Assembly (NCBI GenBank): GCA_017506865.1
Contig: JAFCMP010000334.1
Coordinates: 1,426,001-1,490,000 of the forward strand
Direction of reading: 5' to 3'
Source: Tribonema minus
Lineage: Eukaryota > Sar > Xanthophyceae > Tribonematales > Tribonemataceae
Length of the DNA: 64,000 nucleotides
The notes beneath the pieces are model-generated. The model saw only the letters and a program-made list of their open reading frames with translations. It was not told where the DNA came from and searched no databases. The translations under genes and the position numbers were made by a program. Below are positions 34,412-45,262 of the stretch, piece by piece (position 1 is the stretch's first letter; every line of letters begins with the position of its first letter).

Positions 34412-36990
34412 AGGATGCCGGCCTACATCATGTTGTTGATGGCAGCACTTTGCCGTTGCAAATTACGCAATTGCATAAGATGCCTGGCCTAACGCGTTCT
34501 TGCTTGTTTGGCGGAGTCGAATAAGAGTCCCGGTCAAGCGACCAGGTGCCTGCGCGACACCCAGCTTAGCGGGAGTGCGAGCAATGTGCGCTTCTCCTAG
34601 CGTCGGGAATGCAAGTCAACGTCGTAACGCAGCTACCTTCGCAGGCGCAGGCCGCGCTGATGTCCGGCTCACCTGCGCGCTCGCTGGGATTGACAGATTT
34701 ATTTCCCTCTCATCCCGTTGCATGTCCACCATGTCGGGACTGCCTCCCTTCCCGCCTCCAGCCGCGCTCTTCAGGTTTGCTGCTGAGAGAGTGCTGGCTA
34801 ACACCCCCTTGACTGAGTGGTCCCCTCTACGCCCGCTGCGGTGCTGCAGACGATGTATGCGTGCCTCGCAAACGCGTCCTTTGTGTTGCTGTTGAAGTCG
34901 CGGAATGCCTGCGGTGTTCTGCTGCCCCTCCCCGCTCTCTCTTGCGCTCCTCCCGCCTGTCTAGCTCTAGCGCTGCTGCTGCGTCTGGCGTGGTGCCTGC
35001 TCGACGCTCCCAGTCCCGCCTCGAGGAATGTATCTCTAATTGGCTCTAGCCTGCTGCCTCCAGCATAAACTGCACACATTTCCTCCGGATTGTGCTAGGG
35101 TTAGGTCGGCTAGGGCTTGCGCCGGAGACCCCACTGGCCGAGCCGAGGAGGACACTTTTTATTCACACTTGATTCTGACTTTTTTGAATGCGGACGCTTG
35201 AGCGACGACACACACCCACGCGCTATGAGCGCTTGGTGCATGAACAGGTGCCTCACAGTATGTAGGCTTACGGGCCAGGTGGTTTGTTCCGCCCGCATGC
35301 ACATGACAGATAGCGAGGAATGATTTATTTTTGTTTTTTGATCTTGTTCAGTTTCCGCCACTTGCGGGGCCAGCACACAAACTCATACAAGCACTCTCTG
35401 TTGGGAATTGATACACTTGTCATGGTCAGCAGAGGCCACTTCACACACTCTCTCCTCGTGGGGGACCTTTTCCTCGCTCCAGGACGCGTCCCGGGACTGG
35501 GCCCGGGGTCTCCAACGGTCTGCAGGTTGTGGGTCGGTGATAGCTTCAACGTCGCGCAAGGCATGCCATGCGCAATCATGCGAGAATTTCAATGCGCAAC
35601 ACTGTGATGTGAGAAGCACGAAGTTCACGCCGCAGTGGGGGCATCTCCTTGGAACATCATTCTGCACAGCGCACACGGTACGAAACGGAGTCGCTGCCTG
35701 AAGTAGGCGCTGTCTTTGAAGCCAGGCATGGCGAACGGCTTGTGGGAAGGACCATGTGGTGGCAGCTACGAGAGCTGCGTGTCGCATGCGCTTAGCCTGC
35801 AGGAGGTTAGGTTCCGACTTTGCGTTCAGGATGCCGGTTCATCTGCCGACTGTTGGCAACAGGCAACGACACCCGCGCTGTTGTTCCGATTCCAGCTTCC
35901 AAGTCGTCAGTTCAACAAGCTGCCTTGCAGTTGGGGTTGCATGGCCGCGCAACAACGGCGACTTTATTCCGTGGCTTGTTGCACATTTCTGCACCAAAGT
36001 AGTACATACAGCGCATCCTGCGCTCCTCGACGGATCTAAAAGCGCATCCTGCGCTCCTCGACGGAAGGCGTGCTGCAAGACATGGTGTTGATTGTCAGCA
36101 GAGTGAATCTTCTCACTTGTCGCCTATCATTGATCGTGCTCTGCAACAACACCTGATACCGAGGCATGCTTGCAATCAACTGTCATGAGCACGACAACCT
36201 CATGGCTAAGACCATACAAATTTGCTTTTGAGTTGAATCATGAGCATCTACAGCACGAAATCAAACTATGCACTGACTTCTGAGCTGACATGAATGGCTC
36301 ACTGATTGATATATCGATGAAAAACACTACCAATCTCTTGTATGGTGCTCACGTACAAAACTGCTCACAGAGCGCGGGAGCGTCCTGCTGGCAGGTCGCT
36401 TGCTTCAAGCCTTTGCATGTACTAGGCCCAAATGTATAGAATATAGTATAGAATATAGATATCTACTAGAGGCATAACCGTGATCCTCCGGCATTTTCGC
36501 TCAAGAGATGGAGACATCGGCTACGATAGGTGTGGCTCAGACTGGGTGCCGCTGTGTCTGCCCCCCATAAGTCTAGTACAAGCCTGCAACACAGGGCTCT
36601 AAGGGCCCGTCCGATTTTAGTTTTTTGCACTCTTGTCCAACGAATCAGACCCACCTTGGGGCTGATATAAATACAAGATCATAAGTACTTTTTATTAATT
36701 CTCGCTCAGGGCGCGAAAAAGCCCAAGTACTAGACTCAGATCAAGCCCGAGGACAAGGTTGCATGCTCCAAACGCCGGCATCCTGCTTGCATATTCCGTG
36801 GCAACAGCCTCCATGCTGCCGCAGCTTCGGCCCCCTGCGCCCCAGTGCTGCCGAACGACACAACTGCCAAAGTGGCCAGTTTGTAGCAATGCTGGTCAGA
36901 GTGACCAGAACATTGGGTATGATTAGCAGCCTCTTGGTCGTGACAGCACCGCTCAAGCTGCGCTGCAGTCTTCGCCGCCTGCAGCTGTGC
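34412..36990. other. Intergenic, no gene supported
   Basis: It contains one copy of a dispersed repeat (34876-35304) and a 30-bp tandem duplication at about 36010-36065 (GCGCATCCTGCGCTCCTCGA, then CGGA, twice). It is AT-richer around 36100-36700. No exon with a convincing protein. Confidence 0.45.
34876..35304 (+). repeat. Dispersed repeat copy 1 (about 430 bp)
   Basis: Nearly identical to 37961-38406 over about 430 bases, in direct orientation. Shared landmarks: GTTGCTGTTGAAGT, CCCTCCCCGCTCTCTCTTGC, GGCGTGGTGCCTGCTCGACG, TTTCCTCCGGATTGTGCTAG, GCCGGAGACCCCACTGGCCG and GGCCAGGTGGTTTGTTCCGC. No long reading frame and no obvious terminal repeats. A non-autonomous mobile element or a recent segmental duplication. 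Confidence 0.92.
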
Positions 36991-37037
36991 CTGTGCCTCA
37001 AAGCGGGTGATGTCCGCGGTGAGCGATAGCTGACGCG

Positions 37038-37739
37038 TCACGTCGTTAAAACCGGTGACCGGCAGGGGGCGGCATGCAGCACGATGTCCATCCTGCAATC
37101 CCCCAGAGACGCCCAGAAATGCGTGTAGTCCTGGTCGACTAGCCCTGCCTTGATACCGCCGCAGGATGCTCCGCTTGACGCTGTTGTGCACGATAGTTTC
37201 ATGTGCTTTGATGCATGGTGCTTGGCAGAGGCGTGCGTGCAAACTGCACCCCGGTGACTCTTCCTGCACACGCTGCAGTGTGCCATCTGCTGCTCCACTT
37301 CGATGGAGCGCTTCAACGACAGCTGCCAGGGCGTGCCGTCAAACGCGGCCGCTGTCGCGTGCATGGGCTCGTTCAGGGATGCCGTGCTGATGAAGTGCAT
37401 GTGGCGCTGCGACCAGAACCGGGTAAGTGCTTGCGTGCGCTGCGCACCCTGCGGCAGCTGCTGCAGCTGCGCTTCCACCTTACCCGCAAGCACGATGGCG
37501 AAGGCGTCCGCAAGCGCGCTCTGGGTCAGGCGCCTCTGGCTGCACTGTAAGTGCAGAGCAATGGCATCATGTACACCATGTGCAGCACCTGCAGCTCCAG
37601 TCCCGCCACCTGCTTGCTGCTGCAGCACCACGCAGCGGAGCTGGCGGCGGTGCACAGGGTGCTGCCCAGGCTGGTTCAGTGCAGTGTAGTTTGAAATGCT
37701 TTGAAAAGTTACCTTGGACTTGTACCTGTAAGGCGCCAA
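37038..37739 (-). CDS. Contested open frame of unknown function (minus strand)
   Basis: A 233-codon uninterrupted frame with balanced composition and high GC at third positions, including AAFDGTPWQLSLKRSIEVEQ, MAHCSVCRKSHRGAVC and DYTHFWASLGD. The Cys pair could bind metal. No family recognised. A short stretch near its 5' end (37714-37760) resembles sequence next to the reverse-transcriptase remnant at 23.1 kb, so it may be retroelement-derived. The opposite strand carries a spliced alternative over the same bases, and both are unlikely to be coding. Confidence 0.35.
   Translation of the reverse strand: MAPYRYKSKVTFQSISNYTALNQPGQHPVHRRQLRCVVLQQQAGGGTGAAGAAHGVHDAIALHLQCSQRRLTQSALADAFAIVLAGKVEAQLQQLPQGAQRTQALTRFWSQRHMHFISTASLNEPMHATAAAFDGTPWQLSLKRSIEVEQQMAHCSVCRKSHRGAVCTHASAKHHASKHMKLSCTTASSGASCGGIKAGLVDQDYTHFWASLGDCRMDIVLHAAPCRSPVLTT
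37279..37694 (+). CDS. Alternative: Cys-rich three-exon reading (plus strand)
   Basis: Exons 37279-37422, 37458-37546 and 37586-37694 have good splice sites (ACGCTGCAG; CGG|GTAAGT; CGGCAG; ACT|GTAAGT; TGTGCAG) and matching phases. They encode CAICCSTSMERFNDSCQG, MKCMWRCDQNR, LLQLRFHLTRKHDGEG and HHAAELAAVHRVL, ending LVQCSVV. The introns are only 35 and 39 bp, far shorter than others in this window, which counts against it. The 5' end is not defined; a possible signal-like start lies at 37166. It overlaps the antisense 37038-37739 frame. Confidence 0.3.
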
Positions 37740-37960
37740 GGGAGGTTGGGTGTTCGCGTTTTCTTACAGGGTTTACATCCTATGCTGCAACCTAGCATGA
37801 GACTACTATTGGAGTTGACAAACTCGCCCGAATCACTTCAACTTCGCAGCTCATATGCAAAATCATGTCGTGTACTTGAAAACAAAATGCCTGCCAGTAC
37901 ATGCGCCATCATGGCACGTGTGCCATGTCATGATACAGGTTGACAACGCCCAGCCCAGAG

Positions 37961-38406
37961 CGTCTCCGTGTTGCTGTTGAAGTTGCGGAATGCCTGCGCT
38001 GTTACATTTAGGTTAGGGTTGGGTTCTGCCCCCTCCCCGCTCTCTCTTGCGCTCCTCCTGCCTGTCTAGCTCTAGCGCTGCTGCTGCGTCTGGCGTGGTG
38101 CCTGCTCGACGCTCCCAGTCCCGCCTGGAGGAATGTATCTCTAATTGGCTCTAGCCTGCTGCCTCTAGCATAAATCTGCATTTCCTCCGGATTGTGCTAG
38201 GGTTAGGTCGGCTAGGGTTTGCGCCGGAGACCCCACTGGCCGAGCCGAGGATGACACTTTTTTATTCACACTTGATTCTGACTTTTTTGAATGCGGACGC
38301 TTGAGCGACGACACACACCCACGCGCTATGAGGGGCTTGGTGCATGAACAGGTGCCTCACAGTAGCCTTAAGGGCCAGGTGGTTTGTTCCGCCCGCGCAT
38401 GCACAT
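37961..38406 (+). repeat. Dispersed repeat copy 2, with telomere-type insertion
   Basis: Second copy of the 34876-35304 repeat. It differs mainly by an insertion near 38006-38022 (ATTTAGGTTAGGGTTGGG, telomere-like) and small indels. It lies between the contested locus at 37.0-37.7 kb and the 3' end of psbU. Confidence 0.92.
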
Positions 38407-38886
38407 TTTGAAGTCCATGCAGCTCCAAGTATACCTATGCAGCACTTATTCACACAAAGAGGCGTAAGGGACGCTATGGGCCAACCATGTCACTGAGCAA
38501 GCATCTTCATGTTGCAGGCCTTGAAAGCAGCAGGGTTCACAAGGCCGCGTTCATGCAGCTACAAGACCCAGCAGGCAGAGAAATGAAGCTGCAGACCCGC
38601 GCGTCGCGTAGTGTTCCACACAGACTGTGCACAAAATATATATTTGGTTTACAGAGCGCCTGCCGGCGGCGCCACGTCACAGGGCTGTGCTTGCGGCAGG
38701 TGGGAGGGCTCCAAAAGAGGTGATCGTGTGTGCGTTGCGCAAATGGCTGGAAGTGTAGTAGTAAAGTTGTTTGTTTGCTGCGGCGCATCACATTTTTGGT
38801 TGGGGGGGGGGCGGTGGCGGTGTGTGTGGTAGGCCGTTGAGGGCCCTGGGCCGGCAGGGCGGCGGCTACATGTAACTGTCCACTCT

Positions 38887-41405
38887 CTACCGGTACAGGC
38901 CGTTGTTGATGCGGTCGATGCCGTACATGACCTGGGGCTCAAGCGTCACAAACCTCGACTCGTACTTCTTGAGCACTGACTTCTCCTTCTCGCTGAGGCC
39001 CTTGATGTTGTAGACGTCCGCCACCGTTGCGTAGGGGCCGTTGGAGACGACCTTGCCCGCCACCGTGGGGTACATGCCCGGCATCTTGATGTATGCGCGC
39101 ACGTTGGCGTTGTTGAGGTCGACCTGGCGCGAACGACAAGTGACGTGGACGTCGTGGGTGAGTGCCCGTGCCAACTTCAAGTACCATCAACAGAGGGTTT
39201 TGATTTTTGAGTACTGAAGAGCGGTCACATTAGGACAAGTGGAGACAGTGTGATGCATCCACAGCGGGCCGCATTACAACCACGTACACTCAGCGAGCCG
39301 GGGCCAGCTGGGATCACAGATGAGCCACTTCCTCTACTTTTCGGATGCGCCACTCGGTTGACCGCCTCCCCCCTGCAGCGTCCTTGTGGCTGTCGCACAG
39401 CAGCACGCCACCTAGAGCCATCGCCGTGCGAGCAAGGCTGACCGAATCCGCTGGTGTCATGTCAAACACGTCCCCCCGCGCTCTCAGAGCGAAGCTGACT
39501 CCACTCACGCTCGAGCATGACACGCGCTTGAGACTGCACGTGATGGTGCTTGATATGATTGTGCATGGTCTGTTCAACAATTTATTTTTATGCACAAGGC
39601 ATCCGACAGGTTTAGATGCACACAAAATTGTTGATTGAAGAACGCACACCGATGCATGGCTCACATCAGTGCATTGCTACGCAATGGCGTAAAATCCACA
39701 TTTCAGAGCTGGTTATTCATTCACACTTGAAGATAGCTACCGACGAGAGCTTGCGCGAAATGTTGACGTAATATTGAAATTGTTGTAAGATTGCCTGCTC
39801 CCTGTGTTGACAAAAAAAAAAGCCACTAGAAGCTACTGTGAGGTGAGCCATGTGCCAATGACAACGGATGCTTAAGGAGTCAACAGTGATGATGAAACTC
39901 AGCTACCTGAGAGACCCGTACCCTGATTCTGGGGCACCCCTTGTCGGTTTGTGCGCGCGCGCGCAGTCTCTTTTGTATCGAATGATATTGAATTGCTCCA
40001 AAGGAATCAAACTCATCACAGCTATGGAGTTAGCTATACTATAGGTGTCTTTTGAAACTTGCGACCCTTTGAAAAAGTGCACTGATATACATCACACAAC
40101 TGCACCCTTCAACATAGGCGGATGAGAGCAACTGTTGTAACAAATAAATACTTCCAAAGAAAACTTCATCGCGAAGTGTGCCCCCAGCGGTCAGACACTA
40201 TGTGTAAACATGCACCCAAAAATCATCTGGAGGTATGTCATGAAATGCATATTATCACGCCAAAGGGCACCTGTTTTGCCAACCGCACTGAATCTACACC
40301 TGCTGCTCAGTGTTTAACAAATAGGACAGCGAGGTAACTGTAGATGGATGCTCGCAATCTCTCGATTTGATCGTTCAAGGACGTTAAAACTACTCGCATC
40401 AGATACATGGTCACAGGCAAAAAACGGCTCAGCCGGCGGCAGCCACATGGCGCAACGTTGAGGCGTTCCAGCTTGATGGATTTGTAACCCCGTGTAAACT
40501 CAAGTTCACATCAGCCGCTAGGTGTGCGCACCTTGTCGCCACCGCCCAGGAAGGGCACCACCGGGTTGTCGATCTCCGCCAGCGCGGGTGCTGCGACGGA
40601 GACAGCCACCACGGCCGCAGTGGCCGCGCTCTTCAGGAAGGCCATGCGGTCAACAGGCTGTGCGGTCATGGACAGCTGGCTGCATTCATACGAGACGAGC
40701 CAACAGCATATGATAGCGTCAGTGCATCCATCAGGCAATGATAGTGAGGCTCGGGTGAAGATTTGAGGTTGATGATGTGTGTCAGATGTGCGCACGAGCT
40801 CTAGGCACGCCAGGCGCATAAGCCTAGTGCCCAGAGCCTGTGCAGACGCTCATAGATGCCTGAAACTCAGCTCGCCCGAACCCCCGGCGCGGGCGGCGGG
40901 GCGTTGCTTGCAAAAGCCGCTGGTGCTGTATGAGTGAAGCCCGTCCACGATCACAAAGAGTATCTTACTGCGTGCATGTAGTAGCAGCAAGCACGACCCG
41001 CACAGCCCCGCCTTGCAGGTCAGCCAAAGAGCATGCGCCAGCTGCTCGCGGTGCCCACGCGATCCTGTCATCGCGTAGGCGGGCTGCCTGTCACCCGCTC
41101 TAGCCCTGATGTCTACATCCTCAACAAACTCCTCAAAAAATGCACATCTGGCAGGAAAGGCCTCTAGTGCTAGAAAGTGGGAAGATCAAGGAGACCGACA
41201 CTTGTTCATACACGATATCCTCCTGCCGCCTCCCAGCTCTCAGCTGCTGACCGCCTGCGCAGCGTGCATTTCCCCATACATCAACCATCCGATATTTAGG
41301 CCAAAACTTTGAAGAGACTTACGTGGAGCGCACGCCCGCGGAAGGCGCCACAAACGCCTGCGCGCCGCATGCAGCCGCCAGCACGATAGCTCCGGTGACC
41401 TTCAT
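38887..41405 (-). CDS. psbU: Photosystem II 12 kDa extrinsic protein PsbU (nuclear precursor)
   Basis: Exons on minus: 41405-41323, 40679-40532 and 39123-38887; all phases fit; 155 aa. PsbU sits on the lumenal face of photosystem II and stabilises the oxygen-evolving complex. Residues 1-17 are an ER-type signal peptide with the plastid cleavage motif AQA|FVAP that secondary red plastids use. Residues about 39-62 are a Tat/Sec-like thylakoid signal (FLKSAATAAVVAVSVAAPA then LA). The mature chain of about 93 aa starts EIDNPVVPF. It contains the helix-hairpin-helix type PsbU core (VDLNNANVRAYIKMPGMYPT, VSNGPYATVADVYNIKGL, SEKEKSVLKKY) and ends INNGLYR as in the family. Each exon matches one targeting or functional module. 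Introns are about 640 and 1,410 bp. The gene is complete with no breaks. Confidence 0.95.
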
Positions 41406-42650
41406 GGCTATATAGAGGGTGGTGGGTGGGTGGGTTTGTTGAGACGTGAAGACTGAACCTTCAGGCCTTTCATGCAGCAAGCTTCGGCTGCAACATGGGG
41501 TAGGTAGGTAAGTGGTCCATCCAAACTTCAAGTTTGTTTTGCTTGAAGTTTTGTTTAATCACAAGGAGTGGAGACGTGCGTAGGGCTGTAAGCTGGCGTG
41601 TAAAGTGATGGTACTGCGGCAGCAGTCGTGATTCCTGACACAGTTGCCTCTCGGGCGAAGCTCAGACAAAACTTCAGAGGTGCCAGCACGAGCCAGGGGG
41701 GATCTTCAGGAAGCATGGTGGAGCTGTGCGCTTTTGAAATCCGGGTAAGAAGAACTGCACCCGTTGCGTATGTTGCAGAAAAATGATGACATAATTGAAC
41801 CCGCTCATGTCAGAGCGCGCATATCACGCAGAGTGTCTGTCAACCCCTTTTTCAAGGTCGCTTATTGATGAGTACTTGGTAAGATGAAGGTCTGCAAGAA
41901 TTGGCTCAATCAGATTACCTGCAATGAGTGGGTTGAGTGAAAAGACACATAAGCATACGCGGCTGCGAGAGGTGCCCTAATTTGAGCAGGGGCTGAAGAA
42001 ATATTCCAGTTGATAAGAAATATGCACATCTACGCAGTTGACAGTGGGTGCCCTAATCAAATCACTCACATAATTGAACGAATACACGAAATGTCACCTA
42101 CCAGTGCTGAGGAAGCTTCAATGTTGTGGAAGCTGTTCATCACTGACTGGCTCAAAGCTGCTGTGATCGTAATCATATGGCACGCGCGCCACGCATGCCA
42201 TACAACAAGAGCTGCTGCTGGGATCACCACTGCTATGGTACACACAAATGACTGTCTCGAAGTAGGCATGACTGTTCCCGCATTGAAATCACACACTACT
42301 TGAGAGACGATAGACATCCTTGAGTTTGCTACGGACCTGGCACGCAATGTCCGTAGCTTGAAGCAGCAAATTTGTCAAATGTATTGCCGCAGATCAATTT
42401 TCCCATTGCAACCACTACGAGTATCTCCAAATCGTCGCTTCAAGTGCTCCAGGCTCTATTCAGCCTCAATCAGTACGGGTCGCACTAGGCTCGGCAGAAT
42501 GCCCCTCGCAAAGCCTCAACGGGGCTATGCCTCTTGGCCGCGCTGAACGCTGCTTTGCTGGCTGCGAGCGCATCTGTTCCTTTGGTCACCTCGCGCGCTG
42601 CCCACCGCCGAAGCGGCACTCTCCCCATCGGGCAAACCCGCACACAGTCC
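41406..42650. other. Intergenic between psbU and the next gene, head to head
   Basis: psbU (minus) and the 42.65-kb gene (plus) diverge from here, so both promoters should lie in these 1.2 kb. Seen: TATATAG at about 41409, only a few bases from the psbU start and so unlikely to be a TATA box; an AACTTCAAGTTTGTTTTGCT then TGAAGTT near-palindrome at 41525-41551; otherwise AT-richer unique sequence. Confidence 0.45.
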
Positions 42651-45197
42651 ATGCATGCGCCCCTCACTACGCCAGTCGCAGCAGCGCTCAGCGCACAACG
42701 CGCAAGTCGCTCAGCACCGCCGCCTGCATCTCCGTCCGCCCTTTGCACAATGCGCCGCTCGCCGACGCAGCGGCTGCAGAACATTGAGCGCAACATGCTC
42801 AAGCTCCTCGAGCTGGGGGTCACTCCCAGGGGCGTATCGCACCGGGCCCCCCTCAGACAGGCGCCGCGGCCGCGCAAGAAGCAGAGGCAACAGGACCCCG
42901 CCGCAGCGCTCGCGGTGCCGGCGCGCAAGTCTCTGCGCCTCTCCGGGAAGGAGGCGGTCAAGTACGCGGTGAGTGCGCCGCGAGGATTGCACTGCGCGGC
43001 GCCGCCTCGCTGCGCTGGTTGCATGGTGCGATGCCGGAATGTCGGATCAGAGTCGCAGCACAACGTGTTGAGCGCAGATGCTGAGTGACTCGCACTTACC
43101 GAGTGACTCGCAGGCACACGCGCCACAAGCGGCCAGTGCGCGCTCCACGGCTCGTGCACTCATACTTCAACTCTAACTTCAACGCGACCTCGCGCTGAAA
43201 CCGCCGCGCAGGACCCCCCCGACAGCCCCACGGGCAGGCGAAAATCCCCCGCCGCCCCCCACCCCGCCTCCGACGACGACGACGGCTCAGCGTCCCCCCT
43301 GAACAGCGCCCTCACCGCCAGGGTGCGGAGCGCTGCCCCCGCCCCCCCCCCAGCGGCCGACAGCAGCAGGGCCCTGGACTGCGACGTGGCGGGGCTGCTG
43401 CGGAGCTACCTGGGCGCGCCCGTGCCCGCGTTTGGCAAGGCCGCGGCGATGGCGCTGGCGTGCGCGGACCGCGGCGTCACGCCCAAGTTCAGCAAGTGAG
43501 CGAGCGAGCAAGGGGGTAGTTGTAGTTGTGATTGGGGAGAGGGGGGGGGCAGGCACAAGGCAGCGAGCGTCAGTTGGTGCTAGAAATCGTGCTTTCTGAC
43601 TCATAGACGCAGCGCGTGGCAGCTGTGCAGCGATGGAGATGGTGCGTACGGCAGAGGGCGTTGTGGTACCGGGCGAGATCAGCGCGCTACGTAGCGCTGC
43701 TGCTTAGCGCGGAGTCAGGCCAAGTGTGCCGCAAGTCGTCATGGAGTGTAGGCGGGCTGCACGCGCAGGCTGGCCGGCTGGCTGGTTTTGCGCACAGCCG
43801 CGGCGACTCAGCTGGCGGCGCGCCGCACAGCGTAGCATCCCAAGCCCAGCAAACCAGTTTGCAGGGGCAGCAACGTGAGGCAGAAGGCTGAAATGCAGAG
43901 CCGGCCGGCCGTTCGCAGCGTCGAAGAGAGAACCTACGCCGCACGGCGGCGCCAAACGGCTGGGCCGCTGTCCCCCCAGTCTCCCTCGCGTCTCAGCGTC
44001 GGACATAGGGTTAAGTTGTATCTGAAGCTCTGCGTCAGCGCGTGCGCCGTCGCGGTGGTCGCGCGACGCGCCAATGCCGTAGATGCGCGCATGGCCAGCT
44101 GGTGGGAGTAGAGCGGCCTCGCCCTTCACCTAGAGCGGCCTCGCCCTTCACCTTTGTGCGGGCTCCTCTGGTTCTACCAAATGTAGTAGTGCGTGCTGCT
44201 TTTGCTTCTGGGGTCAGCACGGCCCCGCAGGGGGAGTGCACCGACTGCTGGCACGACACCGACGCGCTTGCACGCGTCCCATACGCACGAGGAACCGGCG
44301 CCGCATGCGCCAACAGCGCGGCGCAGTGTAGCCCCCCCCCCCCCCGCCCCTGCGCTGCCACGCTGCGCAGTGCTGCGCAAAACATGGCCGTTGCATGCAT
44401 GCGCTATGGGCACTGCCGCTGAGCACTGCTCCCCCCCGCCCCCCGCCCCCGTTCGCGCCCCCCGCAGGCTCTCGGGCTCGACGGAGTGGCGCAACGCCGT
44501 CGTCTTCTGGGTCAACGCGGGCGGCGCGTACGCGAACGCGTTCCTCGACGGCGGCGAGCGCCTCACGTGGTTCGCCGGCGCGCGCCAGACCCGCGACACG
44601 CCCGTCATACGGCGCGTCCTCGCGACGGCGGACGCAGCGCTGCCTCCCGCAGCAGCAGCAGCGGTAACAGCGCTCAATGTGACGACGCAGCCGACGGCCG
44701 CGGCGCCCCAAACCTGCGCCAGCCTGGAGGAGGCCTCCGCTGCGGCGGCGCCGCCGGCTGTCGCCGCTGCTGCGGCGGCGGCGGCGGCGAACGGCGTCGA
44801 CGCCTCTGCGGAGCGCTGCAGTCCCACCGCAGCGCCGCCTTCGCAGGCGCGGCCGCCGCAGCAGCCGCAGCAGTTCTCCGCTGCGCCGGACGACGGCGGC
44901 GCGCCCGCCGTCGCGCCGCCGCCGCCATGCGCGCTGCTGCTGTTCTGCCGCCTCCCCGGCGAGCCGTACGTATTCTGCGGGAGGCTCGCGCTCGCGCATA
45001 GCGACCTGCGTGCGTCGCCGCTGGCCTTCACGTGGCGACTCCTGGACGCGCCCACGCTGCGCGCGTCGTCGCCGCACTTTGCGGCGCTGCTGTCCGCCGG
45101 CGACGGCGGTGGCGGCGACGGCGGCGGCGGTGGCGGCAGCAACGGCGGCGACGGGTGCGGCGGCGGCAGCAGCGGCGGCGGCAGCGGCGGCGAATGA
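42651..45197 (+). CDS. Unknown algal-type protein with NIxxN and VNAGGAY motifs, three exons
   Basis: Exons 42651-42968, 43212-43495 and 44468-45197, all in phase, about 443 aa (start could be the ATG at 42750). The N-terminal part has QRLQNIERNMLKLLELG, an ExxxNIxxN helix like one I know in WDR76-type and other chromatin-linked proteins, then a basic patch (RPRKKQRQQ) and an RKSLRLSGKE motif. Exon 2 is acidic/Ser-Pro-rich and ends RGVTPKFSK. Exon 3 carries EWRNAVVFWVNAGGAYANAF, LDGGERLTWFAGARQ, then an Ala/Pro-rich insert, then LLFCRLPGEPYVFCGRLAL and FTWRLLDAPTLRAS. The two exon 3 blocks look like halves of one beta-rich domain split by low complexity. The C-terminus is Gly/Ser-rich. Nuclear, DNA- or chromatin-associated is a guess from the basic and NIxxN motifs. 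Confidence 0.65.
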
Positions 45198-45231
45198 CGT
45201 CCCGGAGTACTTGGGCTAAAGGGGGTGTGAG

Positions 45232-45262
<31 letters not shown>
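45232..45262 (+). repeat. Trinucleotide microsatellite (CTG)n
   Basis: About nine GCT/CTG units just after the stop codon at 45197, probably in the 3' UTR of the upstream gene. Further CTGCTG-type bases continue to about 45320. Confidence 0.85.

Noticed and set aside
44174-45142. 322-codon minus-strand frame opposite the VNAGGAY exon
   Set aside because: Antisense of low-complexity GCC/GCG codons. The plus frame has conserved-looking motifs and phase-matched splice sites.
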